DNA of 64,000 bases from Torymus aiolomorphi (Eukaryota > Arthropoda > Insecta > Hymenoptera > Torymidae), in NCBI GenBank assembly GCA_036365515.1, contig CM070874.1, positions 110,223,235 to 110,287,234 of the forward strand, written 5' to 3'. Shown here piece after piece: positions 1-13,940 of this stretch (within the stretch, counting starts at the first letter, position 1; every line of letters begins with the position of its first letter). The notes beneath the pieces were generated by a model that worked only from the letters and a program-made list of their open reading frames with translations, had not been told where the DNA came from and did no database searches. The translations under genes and the position numbers were made by a program.

Positions 1-189
1 TTTACATTTCAATAAAAATGATAAAAAGGGTATTTCCTTATATTGACCATCTTTGATAGGTTTAATAGTATACCAAGAAACTTGCACTTTTCGAAACAAA
101 AATAACAGCTCAAAAGTACGTTACAAGACAATCTTTGTACAATAATTAAACAAACGCAAATTTGCTCCAAAATTAGCCATCTAATATAT

Positions 190-2540
190 CCACGCTCACC
201 TATCAGTCCTATATCAGTAAACATCCTAATAAAGTACTCACGCCCTGCCCGACAACCGACACGAAAAAAGCCCTCCCTATCTTCCCGATCTTGACACTTC
301 CTTCGCCCCCGATCTCGAAATTCGACAACTCCACACACCCAATCGCTTTATCCACACACACACATATATCGATCGCCGTATGAAACCCGTCAATCGGACC
401 CGACATATCCCCGCAGGTGCACACCCGAGAAAAACGCTCGCTCGCAAAGCTTCCGCGCACCTGCCCGACAAATTAAACACACAGCTTGGCGCTCGCTCGT
501 GTGACGTTTTGACGCGCGCATATAAGGTACTTTCTCTTTACGCCTGAGCGTGCGTGTGTGTGCGTGTGTACGCAAGAGAGGTTTGTTTTAAAAGCTCTCC
601 TCCGCAGGCGAGCGAGCGAGCGGCACCTTGACGTGTGCTGCGCTGCCCACAGTCAATGAACCTACTCGAGAGAGAGAGAGAGAGAGGAGATGGGAGTGCG
701 AGCAGCGATGTCGACGAACTTTGTAGTGCCGCGTGCTTGAATAAAATGCGTGTGCATGGGTAGAGAGAGGGCGCGGGATTTCTCTGTGTTTCAACGTTGC
801 TGCAAGATTATAACGAGAGCTACTTTTGTAATGAGAACTGGGGTAGGCGGGGATTTGGTTTAAAAAGGTGATGGTGTATTGATTGATGCACGCTTGGTTA
901 TAGTGGTCGCAGCGTTGCCAGTAATCACGTGCCCATAAATCGTTACCTATATACTCGCAGCGATAAATCTTTTTTATTAATTTTTTTGCGCCACGGCATA
1001 CTTCTGCCAGCAACTGAAAGAGATATTTGCACCCGTTTCGACAAAGCTCACATTTGCCTATATCGCTACACAAACTCCGGCTAATCGATCGCATTAAAGG
1101 CCGACGCGCTCCTCGTTTACGTTCAAAATAATTCATCAGCCATTCACACCAATCGCCCTTAGAACATCAACATCAACTCTCTCCTAAGATAAATTTCCTA
1201 AACCTCTCGCTCTCCTAATCAAACTTCCCCCGCCGATCTTTTACGCAACGAACACACGATACCATCCCCCGGCTCTTTCTCGATCTGCATCCTGCTCGGG
1301 CTGCTGCTGCAGGCCAGTGTCTCTCTGCGCTCTCTTTCTCCTCGTCCTCGAAGTCGAGATACGCTGGCCCCTACGCGTGGGGCTGTGTATAATCGCGTTG
1401 CGCGCGGGGGGTGTTGCCAGGGGCAACTCTATAGGAGGAGATCGTCGGTGCAGCGCGCGTGAGTTGTCGTGCGGACGACGTAGTGATTTTTCGGTGAGAA
1501 ATGACGTTTTTCCGTGGGGTCGTTGGGTGGGTCGGAGGATTGTTGTTCATTGGGAGTAGAAGAATGATTTTGGTGGAGAGATTGAGCTGATTTCGGAGTA
1601 GAATGCAATTTGGGAAAATGTCATAGATAAGCGGCCTTTGAGGGACGGTTATCATGTAATGGGGGCCTCGATCTTTGGGATTGTAAGGAGTGGACGGTTC
1701 GTGAGGAGCTGCAGTAAGACACTGCGTTACTGGAATTATATGTCAGAACGGTAATTTATTGTTCTAATTTAATTGAAATGCCTCGCGGTAGTATGAATTT
1801 ATCTTGACTTAATTGTGTTTATTATACAAAGATCGGTTCTAACTTCTTTTTTTATCGTTGATTACCTTAATCAACATATAATGAAGATTATAGAAGTTTT
1901 TAACGTTAAATAAGCTCTGGCTCGACAAACTCCAACTGAATTTTAATCCTAAACCCGATACACTCCAACTTTTATACAAAACACCTAACGCGCATTTACG
2001 ACACACCCCGAAGGGGCAAAAACGAGCTACTTCTTTTACGATTATTCCGTAAACTGTACGGAACTGTAACTGTGTTTATGAGTCTTAATCTGTGAAAATT
2101 ACCAGAAAAAAAACTTCTCGACGCGAAATTTCGTCAGCCACCACAGAGCGCTTAGTTTTCGACACACCCTCGCGGAAATTTTGTAATCCTTTACGAGAGT
2201 TCGGCTGCTGCGAGTATTTTTCGGGACTATCTGTACAGAGTCGCGAGGTAAAGCGGTTGTCGCAGCAGCGGCTAACTTAACCGGCGAGAAGTTAGGGCGC
2301 GGTACGAAGTTTCTTGTGCAAGCGCGTGGGGGGCTGAGCCCGGCTTTTAACGAGATTGTGTACTGGGCGAAGTTGGAAATTAATGGAATGTTGTATATGT
2401 GTAAGTGTTCCGTTTGTAAATTCGTAATCAAGTCTTGGGGGGCGCGGTCGTTTACGGGCAGAATTAGTTCCTCGGTTATTAATATTTTTCGTAAAGTTTT
2501 ATTACGAAAAATATATTTTACAAGGTCGTAAATTTTGTAA
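190..2540. other. three GC-rich skew-switch islands (190-870, 1140-1700, 1920-2540)
   Basis: Each goes from C/A-rich on the left to G/T-rich on the right of the + strand, switching near 520, 1320 and 2270. Contains CpG, short GA runs (669-686) and TATA-like words. Long open frames here lack homology or splice logic. The first 190 nt are AT-rich with nothing seen. Confidence 0.6.
2482..2514. repeat. 13-bp hairpin ATATTTTTCGTAA
   Basis: Arms 2482-2494 and 2502-2514 are exact complements around a 7-nt loop at the right edge of a skew island. TTACGAAA-like words recur nearby (2528, 2546). Confidence 0.6.
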
Positions 2541-3400
2541 TACCTTTCGTTACAAGGTTTCACTTATTAACTGAAAAATGTCGAAGCATAAAGTTTCTTT
2601 ACCATCATAATGTCGTTATTTTTTTCTTTTTTTTCCAAGTAGTCGGATAAAGTGTTTTTTCTACGCTTTGCGGAGTTATGGAGACAGTTATCTCTTTGAT
2701 ATCTTTGACTTGTACACGCGATGTAAAACAAGAAATAAAGCGTTAAAAGTCCAGAGGCACATACAGCGTCGTCACCTACTTCTCGCGCGCATTGCTGTTC
2801 GTTTTTATGGCGGCGTTCCGTAGGCGTCGAAGAGCTCTTGCGTACACACGTGCAGGAAATTGAGAGATGAAGAGTTAAAAAATTGAATAAAAGAAAAAAA
2901 CGTAAGACTATATTGCGTTTGTAAGACGGGAAGCTAAAAGGAATATAGTGGATATTGCGGGTTACGCTGCCTCGGGCATGAATGTTGCGGTAAACTTATG
3001 ATTTACTGCTCGTATCTGTCAATCTTCGGAAAGATATGTTATAATATTTAAATATGTACTTAATGTTTTACTGAAAAATACAAATTTCGCTTTCATAAAA
3101 GAAAATTCTAATATTTATCTCAATTAAATAAAATATAAATATTTGTCATGTTATTTAAACATTTTATTATAAAACAGTGTCTTCGAAAACAATAAAATAA
3201 TGAAAAAACATTAAAAAAATAAAAAAAAGATAATAAAAAAAGATAATTATATGTTCAGTCAGCTAAGGTATGTTGTCAAAGATAAATTGATCCAAAGTTG
3301 AAAACTTTTATGAATAAGAAACAGTATAAGTAATCGATTTCACGAAGAAGTACACACAACTCGCATGCAAAGGTCGAAATAATTGAACCATCAATTGCAA
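2541..3400. other. AT-rich spacer, nothing seen
   Basis: A-rich runs near 3190-3240 and one modest CpG patch near 2750-2850. No gene, RNA or repeat recognised. Confidence 0.7.
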
Positions 3401-5000
3401 GTATATATTATTCACTCCTAAATTATTACTCAAGCTCACAACCTATAGCATCTACCTTACTCAATACAACATCTTCTTCCCGAAGCCTCTCTTTTAAAAA
3501 ATGCACACACACACAGCCATAGAATCGACACTCGCATTCGACTCTTCGCTCTTCATCTCCGCGTTTTTCCTTAACAAGAGGGGAAAAGCATCGACCCCTC
3601 GGGTAGGCACGATGCTCGCTCCTTGGCGCCTCGCGCCTGTACGCATTAGCCGCACGAGCTCCTTTTTTCCTCTTTTTCTCTCCCCTTTGCGACGACTTTT
3701 CCTCCCTCTGCCCTCGCGCTTTCCCCTTCGCCGCGCGCTTATACACACATACACTACCGTTCGCGACAAAAGTCGTGACTATGCGCGCGAGGAGAGGAGG
3801 AAATTGCCGGAGTGTGACTAAGCGCGCCGGAGCGACGTTTTCGTTATGCGGCGGGGAGATTTTTTTTTTCCTTTCGTTTTTCCCTTTTATAAATGTGTAT
3901 AAGAGAGCAGCGAGTAGTGACTTTGGACGGGAGCTGTCGGTGATTGTGGCCTCGGATCAATACTTACTTTCGTGACGGCTGCGAGACGCTAGGCTACTAT
4001 ACGAATCTAGGTGTGTACACCCGCGCGCGTGTATGGGCGATGTGTGAGCTATGGATGTATTATACAGGTTGGGGTACGAATCTTATTGAGCTGGTATTGA
4101 TTATACAAGGTATAGAGTGAAATTATATGTAGGTAATCGTTGTTCAATAGAATTGAATTATCAAGACATGACAAAAAATTGTTTAACTAGATGTATAGAT
4201 GGAAATATTTTTTCCGTGTAATATTTCGATACGATCGCGTCTATTAAGTAAAACCCTTTTTTTCTTTTTTACAAAATTATGGTATATACACCACGACTAC
4301 AACACTGTTAAAAATTTTGAAGTTTTATTCAGAGTTTATCTTAAATTTTAGAAAATTTTTAACAGCGAAGGCTTTTATGATGTGTACAAAACATTATCGA
4401 ACCCAGTCATCGAAAAAATCAGAATAGAAAATCCACGCCGTAAAACTGCAATATAACAACTTCAAACTCCTGCAAATTTTGCAACTTTTCCCCGTACTTT
4501 CTACACCGACTGTACCGCCAGCTCGCCTCTCCGACAAAGGAAACGCCGCAGCAACCACCACCACAGCTTCTCTTCTTCTCTGTCTCTCGTCCCATCTCCG
4601 GCTCGTTACGCGGACTGCGACTTATTCCTCTCCGCGCGCTTCCGTTTCGACGCGCGCGCGGAAGACGGGAGCTAGAGCACCTGGTTTCTTTCAGAGAGAG
4701 AAACAAAGAAAAGCCCCGAGCGCGCGCGAGGGGAGTGAAAGCGCGAACGCTCTATCGATCATATGGCACTGCACGCGCGTGTTGCGAAGTTGCGCGAGTT
4801 GGAAAAACTGAAGTGTATAACGCTGGTAGGTTTCGGGGGCTCTGTATGCGTGTGGATTGTACAAGGGTAGGTTTGAAGATGAAGAAGTCGCTTTGTTCGT
4901 GTGTATGGGGTATACAAAGGGAAATGCGTGGATTGATGCACGGTTCTATAGTGGTTTAAGATTGGTCGGTGTTTTCATTGTTAACGGATAGATGTTACAA
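3401..5000. other. two skew-switch islands (3401-4090, 4420-4980)
   Basis: C-rich left halves (3470-3720, 4440-4620) are followed by G-rich right halves (3780-4080, 4720-4980), with CpG-rich centres. The inverted-repeat relic at 4303-4365 sits between them. No coding evidence. Confidence 0.6.
4303..4365. mobile_element. 63-bp inverted-repeat relic, CACTGTTAAAAATTTT
   Basis: CTGTTAAAAATTTT (4305-4318) is repeated inverted at 4352-4365. Resembles a heavily shortened CAC-type MITE. No target duplication is seen. Confidence 0.4.
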
Positions 5001-5660
5001 TTGCAGAGTGATTATTCTTTGAATTTTTAGTTTGGATGCGATCAATGTTTGTTTATAACAAAATTTTATTGAAATAAACTTTTAGAGCGTTTAATTAAGC
5101 ACTGAAAGACTATAAATGCTATAGCAAACTTACTCAAATTATGAAAAGTCGTTTCGACGGAATTGTCTTTATTCCAGAGTTTTTCCTAACAAAGGCTATG
5201 CACAAAGTAGGTCACGGATTTCGATGAAACTACAGAAGGGCGTTTTCTACACGAAATAATGGAAGCCGGAACTCGACGTTATACTGGATGGGCCTTTTGC
5301 CTTTGAAACAACGCCCAGTTTACATGAAAAAAAGGCCAGAAATTGTAAGCCTACGATATATAGTCGAGTGTATAATTAGGCAGTCATATAATGCTGGAAT
5401 GATACAGCTTTTACCTCGAATCAGAAATGACGTTGGGAAAGTCGTATACAAAAACTGTGATTTACACAATTTTGTGAAAGTTTGATAACATAAAAGATAT
5501 ATATATATATATACAAGAAAAATATATAATTTGTAATTGTAATGATACATTTGGAAATATAACCGAAAAATATGAGACACGCGTTGTCTAACATTATTTT
5601 AGAGTTAATTTTAGCACTTAAAAACCACTACATTTCCAGCTATTTTGAATTTTCATTAAC
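5001..5660. other. AT-rich spacer, nothing seen
   Basis: A 16-nt TA run near 5498-5513. No recognised feature. Confidence 0.7.
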
Positions 5661-7440
5661 GAAAAATTTCAACTATGCACAACATTCTAAACATTCTGCC
5701 GAAGTACACACCCACAACGACCCACACTTTCATTATCTCGCGTAGCGAGATCCCTACAGTCCTCGACGTCCGCAGGCCGCGTTACTCAAGCCCTAAAAAT
5801 AGAGCAACGCGCGCGCGGCCATCAAGGAAAGCCGTATATTTCACGAGTACGTGTATATATATGCGTATACACGCTATTAGGTACCGCGACCTCGAGCCGT
5901 TACTCTTACGGCTTTTTATCGCGCTCGCAGCTTGCGGACGTGACGACTTTTCCCTTTGTGCGCCTCTTTATTCCCCGGCAGCAGCCGCCGCGCACGTGCG
6001 TGTAGAGAGAAATCGATCGCGCGCCACATACGTTCGTGAAAATTGAGGGTAGATATAGGTACGGTACGTAGCGCAAGTATAAGTATATGGAGTCTTGGGA
6101 GGAGAAGCTTTTGTGGAGAAATTCGGTTACTCGCGAAATTCGGAGAGACGAGGTATATAGTGCCGTGTGTATATGGCTTTATTGATTTTTGATTTTACGC
6201 CGGCGAAGTAAATCGCGTTACTTCGATTTTACGAGGAGGTAGTGAAAGAAAAATTGCTGGGAATTCGATGCTGAAATGACGTTTTGTGTGGGATAGGGAG
6301 AGACGCGGGATATTTATGATTGTTGTTTCATTGTCCTATATAGATTTGAAGACGTGAAATTTCAGAAGTCTTAAAGTTGTTTATGACGCGAATGATTTAT
6401 TATGGAAGTTTTGTTTTTATATCGAAGCACTGACCATATAATATTTATATAGAAGTAAATATAAATTTAGTGCAAAATGTCAAGATAAATAACGAATCGC
6501 GGAAGTGAATGGTCGATATCGTCAACTGAAAGTGGAACAAACCTTTTTTAAATGAACTTTGAACTTATAACGAAATTGACCTGATTCTAAAATGGTCCAA
6601 CCAGCTGTCAAAATGTTACGCTTGCTCAAAATGACAACTGGCGCTCGGAAGTTGCAACCAAAAAAAAAAACGAAAGAAAACTTTCGACCGTTTTTATTCA
6701 ATTTCCCCAAAATCAACAACGCGCCGAGGAAATATCAATCATCCATCAAGCTCCTGCATTATCATCACGCGCGGCCAGCCAGAAAATTCCGCTCAAAGTC
6801 AACTTCACAGCCCAAATTTCAAACAATGGTATATACATACATATATGTCTATGCACACATAAACCCACAAGACTGGCGCGGCATGACACATCGCTTTCCC
6901 GGCCGAAACAATCGAACGATCATCCCCCGAAAGCAGAGCGGCGCTTGCTCGCGGGACAAAGGGAGGCGTGGCAGGGACGAAAAAGTAGAGTACACATGTA
7001 TACGTATACATGTGTGTATGTGCGACTGAGGGGAAATTGATATTTCAATTAAACAGTTTCCACGGTTTTCTGGGACGCGTTTATTTCGCGCGGTATAAAT
7101 TCAAAGCGGCCGCGAGAGCGATAAGCGTCTCGCGCGATCGATGAAATTTATTTTACGACAACGCTGCCGCCGCCGCCGCGGTATTTTTAGAGATGAAGCG
7201 TTATTATAGTGGCGCGACGCGTCCGGAAAATACGGGTGGGAAAAGGGAATTTAAATGTTTATGGCTCGCGCATGCGAATGAAGAGATAATGCTTTCGTTA
7301 TACGTATTATACATACATATGACGTATACGGTGAAAAAGAATTTATACGCGCGGTATTTAATATTCGCGAGTTATAGTTGTGATACATAGTATTTGTGGG
7401 CATGTGTACAGCTGATGTGAAGTTTTAACACTTTTGTGCG
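5661..7440. other. two skew-switch islands (5680-6340, 6590-7440)
   Basis: Left halves are C-rich and right halves G-rich, with CpG-rich centres (5780-6020, 6890-7190) and TATA-like words. No coding evidence. Confidence 0.6.
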
Positions 7441-7530
7441 ATCGGTTGAATAAACATTTTAAAAATTATGCGAAATATCGCAGGTATAATCCTGTCTAAC
7501 CGCAGCGACGTGCGTCTCATTCATATTTAT

Positions 7531-7642
<112 letters not shown>

Positions 7643-7943
7643 GAGTCTCTCTTTCTCTCTCGCTCGCTTCGTAATAATAAAAAAGTATACGTGCGAGTAT
7701 GACGGAGCGACAGTAGTAGTAAAATGCGGGTGATTTATCGTGCGGTTTTTGCAATTTGTAAGTTAAACATTCCTATATCTAAGCGGAGCTCTAGGTCAAG
7801 TATACAAAGTACAATATCGTTTTGTTTTACCCGCGTTGAGAATTATTGGGCGTCATTTTTCATACAGTAAGCTTACGAAAGCCGAGAATAATCGTAACGT
7901 TTGGAAAGAAAAATTCATTGTTTGATAATAAAATACGCATGTA

Positions 7944-8659
7944 CACGGAGAGAAATTTTGTAGTGAAAATTACAAATATTCGAGACAAAATTACCAGTTT
8001 CTATGGTAATGGATGGACAGACTGACAATTTCAAACTTTTTACCAAAGTGCCTTGGTAAAATTTTTTTAGTTAATTTAAATTAAAAAATTAACTTTTTTT
8101 ATCCATATTGATGGATATATAGCATTTTAATATAGAAATAGAAACAGAAACAAGAATGAAAAAACATTAAACTGAAAAAAATTTTTACGGAAGCGGGATT
8201 CGATCCGACGATCTTTGGGTTGAGAGTCCGATGTTCTACCGACTGCGCCATGGAAGCTGTTACCAACAGTCATTTGAATCGCCGTTATTACTTACTGAAA
8301 ATATGTGTATTGTTTTCATTTTAACGTCGTGCACGCCTCTAGTATCAATCTTCTGAAACACAATAATGCGCAGTGCGCATGCGCGAGTACACAAATACCA
8401 GGTTATTTGGTATAATTTATCAGTTTTCTTAGTAAAAATTCTTAGGTTACCTTGTAAAAATGACTAGACCTCAATTTTTACTAGTGTGTCTGGTAATTTT
8501 TATTCAGATAATTTGGTATTTTTTTTAAGTGGTTATGGTAGTTTTTCCTGGGAAACTTATAAATTGTATTAGAAACCTGGGAATATCACGGCTTTTGACA
8601 GTCTATCCATGCGCTGCCAAGGCACCTTGGTAATTTTTACTCTAAAATTTCTCTCCGTG
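7944..8659. mobile_element. TIR element, CAC type, TA target duplication, with internal tRNA-like unit
   Basis: The termini CACGGAGAGAAATTTT (left) and its complement (right) extend imperfectly to about 30 bp, ending GTRAAAATTAC. TA flanks both ends (7942-7943, 8660-8661). The 716-bp body repeats a motif like CCAAGGCACCTTGGTAAT and GGTAATTTTTA in both orientations (for example 8045-8060, 8400-8420, 8445-8510, 8617-8640). No coding sequence, so it is non-autonomous. The superfamily is not certain; TA duplication suggests Tc1/mariner-like mobilisation. Confidence 0.85.
8187..8258 (-). ncRNA. tRNA-Lys-like Pol III unit (degenerate) inside TIR element
   Basis: On the minus strand a perfect A box TGGCGCAGTCGG is followed after about 30 nt by a near-perfect B box GGATCGAATCC. 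Between them an anticodon-like loop CTCTCAA gives anticodon CTC where tRNA-Lys has CTCTTAA. A run of seven T follows about 10 nt downstream and could stop Pol III. The D, anticodon and acceptor stems are broken, so this is not a functional tRNA. It sits near the middle of the 7944-8659 element. Confidence 0.65.
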
Positions 8660-8661
8660 TA

Positions 8662-9955
8662 CAAAAGTATTTCATTCATATAATTTTTAAAACTTCGTAA
8701 AAAGTATTTCAAATAAAGTAGGAAAACATAACTGAATATTAATAAACGGCTATGATTAACGTTACTAACGTAGTATTGAAAAGTCGAAGAGGAACGTGCC
8801 TGCGTAAGAAAGAACATTTTTCTATTACACATTATCAAAACGGATCATTCTTGAGTTATTTTTACTTACCGATGATTCATAAACATTTTTTCCTTCATAA
8901 ATTTCTATACAATTTTCCTATTATACGTCATTCTACCGTACCTTGAATTCTCACCGAATTCCAGCCTTCTACAACATTTAACGAAATAAAACCTCTACAA
9001 ATGATCCCTGAAAATACGCTTATTCTAAAAAAAAAACCTCCTCCACTGACAATCGACATTTCATTCGCCAGCTCGCCCGTTCCAGACGCTGCGCCACCCG
9101 AGACAAAGAAACCTTGCGCTAGAAAACCGCGTTCCACGAGCTTTCCCCCAACTTCTTTTTCTCCTCCTCCGGCCCAGATAGCAACCCTCGGAAGGCCGCA
9201 GTTTTCATTGGCGCTGTCACGCGCGGGCGAAAAAAAAGAAACGCCCGAAGAAATAAGCCGACCGGCCAAGTATGCGCGCACACCCCATTTCTGTCTCTCC
9301 TCTTTCTTCCTCTATATATATATATATACGTAATCGAACTGTATTGAACGAGCACGCGGATGTGTATGTGTTGGTATAACCCGTGTACTACTCTAGTTCC
9401 GTCCGCGGAACAGAATAATCCGCGGCGTTTCCGCAGCTGCATCCCCGCGCGCGATAGCTATATCGGGAGAACTCGGCTTTTCGGGCTCTTTGTGTCGAGG
9501 CAAGACTGTGTGTATGTATGTGTTATACACGAGTGTTATAGCTTCTTTTGGTTGGAATTTTCTTTGAGAAGGAGGAAGTGGGAGAGAGGAGGAGGGGAGA
9601 CTTTGTGTGCGTCTTTCCCGCCCTGATGGATGCAAACGCTATCATCGTAATGGCTTGATCGAGTTTTCCCGTATCGATCGCCCGCATGCATTTGGGTGAT
9701 TGGGAATTTGTCTTTGTTGGTTTTTGTGTTTAAGGAGAGAGAAATGTTCGGTAGTTTTGTTCTAAAATGGACTACAACAAAGGATCTGAACTAACACACA
9801 AAAGAGACAGGTTTTCTTATTAAGAAATTATTCGATTTTTATTTATTATTACAAATTTTACTTTATGATCTGAAAAAGAATATACTAGGTACTGCATTAG
9901 CTTTTAATTTAGATACTGCACTCGTAAGTATCAAAATAATAAAACTTCGGCTGTA
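8662..9955. other. AT-rich spacer plus skew-switch island 8940-9750
   Basis: The left half 8940-9240 is C-rich, the right half 9480-9740 G-rich. The centre has CpG and a TA run (9313-9328). The flanks are plain AT-rich DNA. Confidence 0.6.
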
Positions 9956-10128
9956 CACCCAACGGTAAAAATAACTTTGAAAATTGGAACTCCAGCTTTT
10001 GAAAGGTTCTAAAAGTTAGGTTAGATAAATATCGAAGAGCAGGGTGTACCCTTGCTTTAGGGTTAACCTAATCTTTATGACGTTCCAACTTCCACTTAAA
10101 TTTTCAAAGTTATTTTTACCGTTGGGTG
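9956..10128. mobile_element. 173-bp MITE, TIR CACCCAACGGTAAAAATAAC, TA duplication
   Basis: Near-perfect inverted ends of about 32 bp (CACCCAACGGTAAAAATAAC, then TTTGAAAATT) with TA on both sides (9954-9955, 10129-10130). Non-coding interior. Typical short TA-inserting MITE. Confidence 0.88.
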
Positions 10129-10130
10129 TA

Positions 10131-12999
10131 CATAGACTGCTGAACATGTTATTGTCTTTAGTGCATCAACAAATTAAGTCGTTAAAAATAAAGGCGATGC
10201 TTACTGAACTACAGTATCTATTTACGTGTATTGTTTGCACAGCGGAGAACGGGAACACATTATCGACTAGCTAAAGTAAGATTCCTATATATATAACACC
10301 AAAGCACTGCTGTAATTGTGCGCAGTATATGTTAAACAGTTGGCGGGTGGTAATTTCATCTGCAAGGAGAGATGCAAGTATCAATAATAATTCATATAGT
10401 TCTATAATTGTATAACCTTATTTGCCGTACAAGAATGTTACTTCGACGTTGTACACGTATGTGTAGGTTTGTATACGCGAAAATGCATGTCCGAACTATG
10501 GCAACAATGCACATGTCCGATAGGCTACTGGAAAACCGAGTTGTGCAATGCACGGTATTCAAGGTACGAACGTGCTAGAGTTATGCACAGTGGGGATACG
10601 TATGTTTTGGGGTATTTACGAAAAAAATTTTTACTTGTGATGCTGATGGTTTAAGCGTTACTACTATATTGTTGATAACTTATGAAACAAAAGAATAATT
10701 GAAATCGATGATTCATAAAAAAGAGAAAATAAAACAAAGACTTCATTTTTCGTTATTTCTTTATTATTACCATTATATTTAACATTATTTTTAACATTAT
10801 ACAACTTTATTTAGATGTTCACAAACAGACTGTAACTAAAAAAAATCGATCTGTTTGAAGCTTACATTCGCTCTCTTTACATGCTTTGACAAGCATCGCA
10901 CCATTGTGCAAAGTTTCAGGCAAACATTCCAGTGCTTGTACAAAAGCAATCGAGATACAGTTAGAGAGACTTCGTATTTTGTACGCAAATATTTTACGTT
11001 CCCAAAAGTTTAATTAAAATAAAGTTCGATACGGTTTTTTCATATATTTAAAATAATCAATATCTACCGGTTCGAACTTAAATGTGAAATAGCAGCTTTC
11101 AAAGAGACATTTAAATAAAAAACTACAAAAGATTTTAAATATTATGAAGAATGAACGAGAATATCCTCTAAAAGTGACTTCCACAGAAAATACTACATAA
11201 ATGTATATATTTATAATTAAAAGGGTTAATATTAAAAATCAAATTTTTAGCAAAATTTCGATCAAGTTTAAACAAATTTAAATGTTCGCAAGCGTAAATA
11301 AATCTCTGATCTTGAAAGAAGATAACTGAAGACATTGAATAGAAAAAGTGAAAAATACCAAGTTATTCCGCAGTCTTTCAGCAACTTCACGCGTGCATTG
11401 ACGTCACACGAAGAGTGCAGATCTCCCTGAACTTCACATGCCTGTAGCTTTGCGACTGACGTTTACATCGGTACGCTTCAAACTCAGATTAAATCTTTTC
11501 CATGTTCTTGAATATATCGCCAAAAATCGTGCGCAGAAATTTGCAGCAGTTGTCATGCTCGGCGAAGCCCAAAATTTATTGCAACAACTAAAAGTAGCGT
11601 GTTGCTTTTTCTTTATTGCCACGGATTATTTGCGTGGGATTAAAGGCCTAATGATTGAGAAAATGGCATCGCGACACGAACTTCGAGGGGCTGTAAAAAA
11701 TCCATTAAAGGAACTCAGCCGACGGCTGATAAGCCGGCGAACAGGAAGTTTCACTATGAGGTACAGTGTCGTCCTGGGCCGGCGATAAGGAGTGACGCAA
11801 ATAGGAAATCTATTTGCTCGAGTTTTTTCTATTGGTTTAATTGATAATTTTAAAGGGTGAAGGTATTTCGGGCGAAGATGTAAAGGTTTTAAGGTTTAAG
11901 AAAATTTCACGTTTAGCGGATGGCGCACAATTTTACTTCAAGAGCCCACGATATGAAATCAGTATAATGCCGATTTGATAGTTTTATTATTGTTAAAGTA
12001 ATGATAATATTGAAAACGTTTCAATATTAACAACTTAGTTTTACATTGAAGCATTTTGGAATGCAAGGTATCATTTTAGTGGCCATTTTTTTCAGTTTTA
12101 CAAGGTCGTTTTCAGTTGTAAACATACTGTACTAAAAATACTTATTCAACCGTAAAATTTTATCGCAAGCGATAAAACTAAAAGTTCTCGTCTTATATGT
12201 TATAAAAAATCTATTAAAGAAGTTTATCAAAGTCTAATCGAAATGAAACTGAAATGCATATTATTACTTACCGACGATTTTAGCTTTTTAAGGAAGGATC
12301 TTAACATTTTTTTTTCAATTATTATTAACTTTTTAAATAATATTTAGTTTCTATACTAACAGCGATGTTAGGGAAGCTAGCAAGAAATATTTTTTAATCT
12401 TAAATTTAATCATCATTTTTACGTGTCAAATTTATATCATAAAGGAGGGTCGCAAAATCAAAACCAACACCTTTGAATAAAATTGAAATAGGTGATAAAT
12501 TATGGTTATTAGAATCTCTGTGCAAATTTTCAAGGTAGCTTGACGAAGAAGTAAATAAGTACGACCTTAATAAAAATCGAGTTTTGAGGTTACATTACTA
12601 TATAACTTAATGACAAAATGCGATTTTATTTTCTACGTTTGAATAACTTTTATACTTCCAGCCTGTTTTTAACTATCAAGAAAATGTATATATATTCTAG
12701 AAACCACCAGGAAAAAGAATCAACGAAAAAATATATGGGTCAACGAAGCTTTGGCAGTTATTTAATATTAATCACGATTTAAGCAAAATGCTTGACATAC
12801 AACTTTTTAAATTTAATAAAATTTGTGAATTCATTGTGTAAGCAAATTTTATATATTTGTTACCTATATAAATCGATTAGTTCTTTTTTAATTTAGACTT
12901 TAGATTACTTTGTAAGTCATAATATTAATATTGAAGGCTAAAAATATTGGAAGTCCAAGGAAGCATCCATCAAAAACGTTCCTTATCGAAAGACCTCCT
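10131..12999. other. long AT-rich stretch with one GC patch (11380-11800)
   Basis: Mostly featureless AT-rich DNA. The patch includes a CRE-like TGACGTCA (11399-11406) and a 116-codon open frame that I do not accept as coding. No repeat or RNA recognised. Confidence 0.6.

Positions 13000-13940
<941 letters not shown>

Noticed and set aside
588..1136. 182-codon open frame on the minus strand
   Set aside because: Composition follows the local C/G skew and a GA run; no domain, splice sites or codon pattern; overlaps an island like dozens without genes.
5675..6046. 123-codon open frame on the plus strand
   Set aside because: Pro/Thr/Arg-rich reading of a C-rich island half; in-frame extension ends at the skew switch, as in other islands.
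8187..8258. Functional tRNA-Lys or tRNA-Glu gene
   Set aside because: A and B boxes are good but acceptor, D and anticodon stems do not pair; kept as a tRNA-like unit only.
11438..11788. 116-codon open frame in a GC patch
   Set aside because: No domain, no promoter or splice logic; overlaps a minus-strand frame of similar quality.
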